Positions 14,218-14,267 of a stretch of DNA of 14,267 nt are shown here, in pieces. Source of the DNA: an uncultured Prevotella sp. GTDB lineage: Bacteria > Bacteroidota > Bacteroidia > Bacteroidales > Bacteroidaceae. The position numbers and the translations under genes were made by a program. Each line of letters opens with the position of its first letter. The first letter of the stretch is position 1. The stretch lies in assembly GCA_905202125.1 (NCBI GenBank), contig CAJKQX010000065.1:1-14267 (forward strand), read 5' to 3'. The notes beneath the pieces were generated by a model. The model worked only from the letters and a program-made list of their open reading frames with translations. It made no database searches and was not told the DNA's origin.

Positions 14218-14225
14218 TATCTTTC
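14218..14225 (+). promoter_or_regulatory. Possible promoter pointing off the right edge
   Basis: TATCTTTC matches the Bacteroidota -7 pattern TAnnTTTG at all but the last base. Transcription would start near 14232 and run out of the window. No -33 box is evident, and the downstream gene, if any, is not visible. Confidence 0.3.
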
Positions 14226-14267
14226 TAAAACGGAAGTAAATCCTGCAAAAACCAAATGTTAAAAATT

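Larger units (their letters stand above)
13587..14267. other. Intergenic region without a convincing gene
   Basis: About 680 bases upstream of the efflux operon promoter. The stretch 13587-13795 is AT-rich and I find no recognisable gene or RNA in it. Then come the right copy of the 80-bp repeat, an 8-bp-stem hairpin, a cluster of AAGGG/CCCTT palindromic units and a promoter-like box near the right edge, each listed separately. Short open frames exist (for example 13631-13843 and 13870-14124, minus strand), but they run through the repeats and lack recognisable domains. No tRNA, rRNA or CRISPR structure is seen. Confidence 0.6.

Overview
The window reads as chromosomal DNA from a Bacteroidales bacterium. 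The reasons are the lysS-gpsA-pgi-HAD gene order, a lysyl-tRNA synthetase with the extra C-terminal domain seen in this phylum, no Shine-Dalgarno sequences before the start codons, and promoter -7 boxes of the Bacteroidota type (TAnnTTTG) before mnmA and lysS. Family or genus cannot be settled by eye; Muribaculaceae is only a guess.

Layout. Positions 1-165 hold one copy of a roughly 80-bp repeat and the mnmA promoter. Positions 166-1620 carry two plus-strand genes: mnmA (tRNA 2-thiouridylase) and a small YbjQ/UPF0145 protein. A strong two-tier hairpin (1640-1680) separates them from a convergent block of eleven minus-strand genes that fills the rest. The first part of that block, in transcription order, is lysS, gpsA, pgi and a HAD-family sugar-phosphate hydrolase or mutase (6692 down to 1701). 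These are housekeeping genes of translation, phospholipid precursor supply and glycolysis. They have a good promoter at 6774-6781 and a perfect 16-bp palindrome just upstream of it.

The second part (13529 down to 6894) is a tightly packed seven-gene operon: TetR regulator, TolC-like outer-membrane channel, lipoprotein HlyD/YbhG-type adaptor, two separate ABC ATPases and two ABC-2 permeases. It encodes every part of an envelope-spanning efflux pump related to E. coli YbhG-YbhF-YbhS-YbhR, with the double ATPase YbhF split into two proteins and the outer-membrane channel included. The two ATPases carry complementary defects, so the predicted dimer has one intact and one degenerate ATP site. A perfect 18-bp palindrome beside the likely tetR -7 box is the best candidate operator.

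Positions 13530-14267 contain no convincing gene. They hold the operon promoter and operator, a second, inverted copy of the 80-bp repeat, a hairpin, a cluster of four short AAGGG/CCCTT palindromic units, and a possible promoter pointing off the right edge.

The pump belongs to a known family, so the system is not wholly new. The least explained elements are the inverted 80-bp repeats, the palindromic cluster, and the substrate and inducer of the pump.
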